A DNA stretch of 64,000 nucleotides from Opitutales bacterium. Its GTDB lineage: Bacteria > Verrucomicrobiota > Verrucomicrobiia > Opitutales > Seribacteraceae. This document shows, in pieces, positions 63,960-64,000 of this stretch; within the stretch, counting starts at the first letter, position 1, and the number at the start of each line of letters is the position of its first letter. A program made the translations under genes and the position numbers. The DNA lies in contig JAOFTV010000003.1 in assembly GCA_028045305.1 (NCBI GenBank), forward strand, positions 1 through 64,000, read 5' to 3'. The notes beneath the pieces are model-generated. The model searched no databases and had not been told where the DNA came from. It saw only the letters and a program-made list of their open reading frames with translations.

Positions 63960-64000
63960 CCCTCGAAACGTACTCTTGGGTCGGCCCAGGCAACGAGTGC
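63956..64000 (-). CDS. yejB: Peptide ABC transporter permease, YejB type, C-terminal end
   Basis: Only the last 14 codons lie in the window (ALVAWADPRVRFEG then TGA at 63956-63958). DPRVRFEG is the typical end of OppB/DppB-class permeases. Together with the overlapping yejE it completes the expected two-permease set; the rest lies past the right edge. Confidence 0.75.
   Translation of the reverse strand, partial: ALVAWADPRVRFEG

Overview
The window looks like chromosomal DNA from a Gram-negative member of the PVC group, most likely Verrucomicrobiota (Opitutae-like, probably marine). The evidence is indirect. There are many lipobox lipoproteins and outer-membrane biogenesis genes, an ExbB/ExbD/ExbD cluster with TPR partners, and ThuA, Gfo/Idh/MocA and DUF1080 proteins. 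There are also GYF_2, MORN and LRR proteins and a K+-type membrane pyrophosphatase. No 16S rRNA is present, so the taxonomy is inference. Genes are tightly packed, with many 4-bp ATGA overlaps. I saw no insertion sequence, phage gene, CRISPR array or rRNA operon. Two tRNA genes are present, Ser(CGA) and Gln(UUG).

Layout. 1-260: start of sdhC, leaving the window leftward. 483-5037: pyrG, then an amidohydrolase translationally coupled to a two-gene ABC/FtsX-type transporter. 5050-7650: clpB. 7892-9772: NAD-dependent formate dehydrogenase and endonuclease III. 9769-14507 (minus): a GYF_2/LRR membrane protein, a cytochrome b with two fused c-type heme domains, its Rieske partner, and a MORN lipoprotein. 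14684-16903: ion-pumping pyrophosphatase. 16900-21459 (minus): envelope and lipid block rpmF-plsX-fabH, then BamD-like TPR, LptE-like lipoprotein and rpe. 21534-27717: uppP, trpD-glmM, a TPR protein, tRNA-Ser and a second MORN lipoprotein. 27822-35280: fused glycine decarboxylase, a small membrane protein, hflX and ppdK. 35610-39986: tatC with an unexpected SAM-like insert, an S4 protein, an AIM24-type protein and a third MORN lipoprotein with a DPF-rich tail. 40182-45764: pyrH-frr, proB-UvrD-type helicase, a degenerate SufU-like protein and dcd. 45861-49763: Gfo/Idh oxidoreductase, ThuA protein, Fur-family regulator and rlmN. 50433-58562 (minus): three periplasmic TPR proteins followed by ExbB, two ExbD, a VOC enzyme and a DUF1080 protein. 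58661-64000 (minus): a Yej/Opp-type peptide ABC importer.

How the parts fit. Much of the window serves the cell envelope: lipid synthesis, undecaprenyl phosphate recycling, amino-sugar activation, outer-membrane assembly factors, Tat export, an energised ExbBD/TPR system and peptide uptake. Another part serves energy metabolism: SDH, bc-type complex, PPi-driven pump, PPDK, formate dehydrogenase and glycine decarboxylase.

The points most worth following up are the SAM-like domain inside TatC, the ExbBD operon with three TPR partners and a paired EF-hand, the MORN lipoproteins with repetitive proline-rich tails, a SufU homologue lacking two ligand cysteines, and a consistent lack of Shine-Dalgarno sequences combined with promoters placed almost on the start codon.
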